Positions 6,246 through 6,571 of a stretch of DNA of 6,571 nt are shown here, in pieces (within the stretch, counting starts at the first letter, position 1; every line of letters starts with the position of its first letter). The DNA lies in the NCBI GenBank assembly GCA_018679695.1, contig JAHHKH010000245.1, positions 1 to 6,571 on the forward strand, in the 5' to 3' direction. A program made the position numbers and the translations under genes. This DNA comes from Maribacter sp. (GTDB lineage Bacteria > Bacteroidota > Bacteroidia > Flavobacteriales > Flavobacteriaceae). The notes beneath the pieces were generated by a model. The model saw only the letters and a program-made list of their open reading frames with translations, ran no database searches and had not been told where the DNA came from.

Positions 6246-6571
6246 TTATCTGGTACTTTTTTTACCCTTCTTTTTAGCAATAACGGGCTTTTTTACACCA
6301 GTCTTCTTCATCATTTTTTTATTGGCCTGTATGTTTTTTTGAACCATCATTTTTCGATGTTGATGCAAATTTTGGAATTTTTGCCCGTCTAAATTCAAGC
6401 ATTCGCCATCTTGCAATTTCAATTGTTTGCGTTCTCTGGTTTGATATGTACCATCAGGATTTACTGTACCACCATCAGCAAGATTGAATTGTGACTGCAA
6501 TCTGTTTTGAAACTGATTTTCTATGCGATACATTTCACCATCTACAAGCATATAATGCAAACGATTCTGGT
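6246..6571 (-). CDS. DUF6799-like DG-repeat protein with basic tail (5' end beyond window)
   Basis: C-terminal 107 codons of a gene that runs off the right edge; the frame is open up to 6571, so the real start and any signal peptide are outside. A TTG at 6560 could be read as a start but lies in the middle of a repeat, so it is unlikely. The visible part holds three units of about 20-23 residues: one with LVDGEMYRI, one with LADGGTVNPDGTY and one with LQDGECLNLDG. This spacing and the closing DGECLNLDG resemble the DUF6799 domain of Bacteroidota secreted or periplasmic proteins (recognised by eye; function unknown). The end is strongly basic (KKMMKKTG, then AKKKGKKSTR). A strong terminator follows the stop. 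The assignment to DUF6799 is probable; the coding call itself is secure from the repeat and frame. Confidence 0.7.
   Translation of the reverse strand, partial: QNRLHYMLVDGEMYRIENQFQNRLQSQFNLADGGTVNPDGTYQTRERKQLKLQDGECLNLDGQKFQNLHQHRKMMVQKNIQANKKMMKKTGVKKPVIAKKKGKKSTR

Noticed and set aside
6558..6560. TTG as the start of the gene at the right edge
   Set aside because: The frame stays open upstream and the repeat pattern begins before this codon, so the true start lies beyond the window.

Overview
The window looks like ordinary chromosomal DNA from a marine-type member of the Bacteroidota, most likely a flavobacterium (Flavobacteriaceae). The evidence is the moderately AT-rich composition, the lack of Shine-Dalgarno sequences before the starts, a Bacteroidota-style -7 promoter box (TAnnTTTG), signal peptides ending in ..AQ, the outer-membrane-factor-first order of the efflux operon, and a gene with a DUF6799-like repeat domain. 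The genus is an inference; no rRNA or marker gene is present.

Every gene lies on the minus strand, so transcription runs from high to low coordinates. At the right edge is the C-terminal part of a small DG-repeat protein (6246-6571, cut by the window), followed by a strong 11-bp terminator hairpin (6201-6234). Next is a secreted, probably outer-membrane beta-barrel protein of unknown function (5275-6177), then a weaker hairpin (5240-5272) and upp, uracil phosphoribosyltransferase (4549-5202), a pyrimidine salvage enzyme. A 123-bp gap (4426-4548) separates upp from a tripartite efflux operon. The gap carries a -7 promoter box and an imperfect palindrome that looks like a repressor operator. 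The operon runs TolC-like outer membrane factor (3121-4425), lipoprotein periplasmic adaptor (2020-3096) and RND inner-membrane pump (1-1980, its C-terminal third or so beyond the window). The gaps are 24 and 39 bp with no internal terminator.

The three efflux genes should form one machine: the proton-driven RND pump takes up substrate, the adaptor bridges the periplasm, and the TolC-like trimer opens to the outside. The substrate cannot be read from the sequence, and no regulator gene is in the window. The other genes are housekeeping (upp) or envelope proteins of unknown role. I see no mobile element, CRISPR array, RNA gene or clearly novel system. The points most worth a second look are the operator-like palindrome over the efflux promoter, the RND pocket sequence that differs from AcrB, and the repeat architecture and basic tail of the edge protein. 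No stretch longer than about 125 bp lacks a gene.
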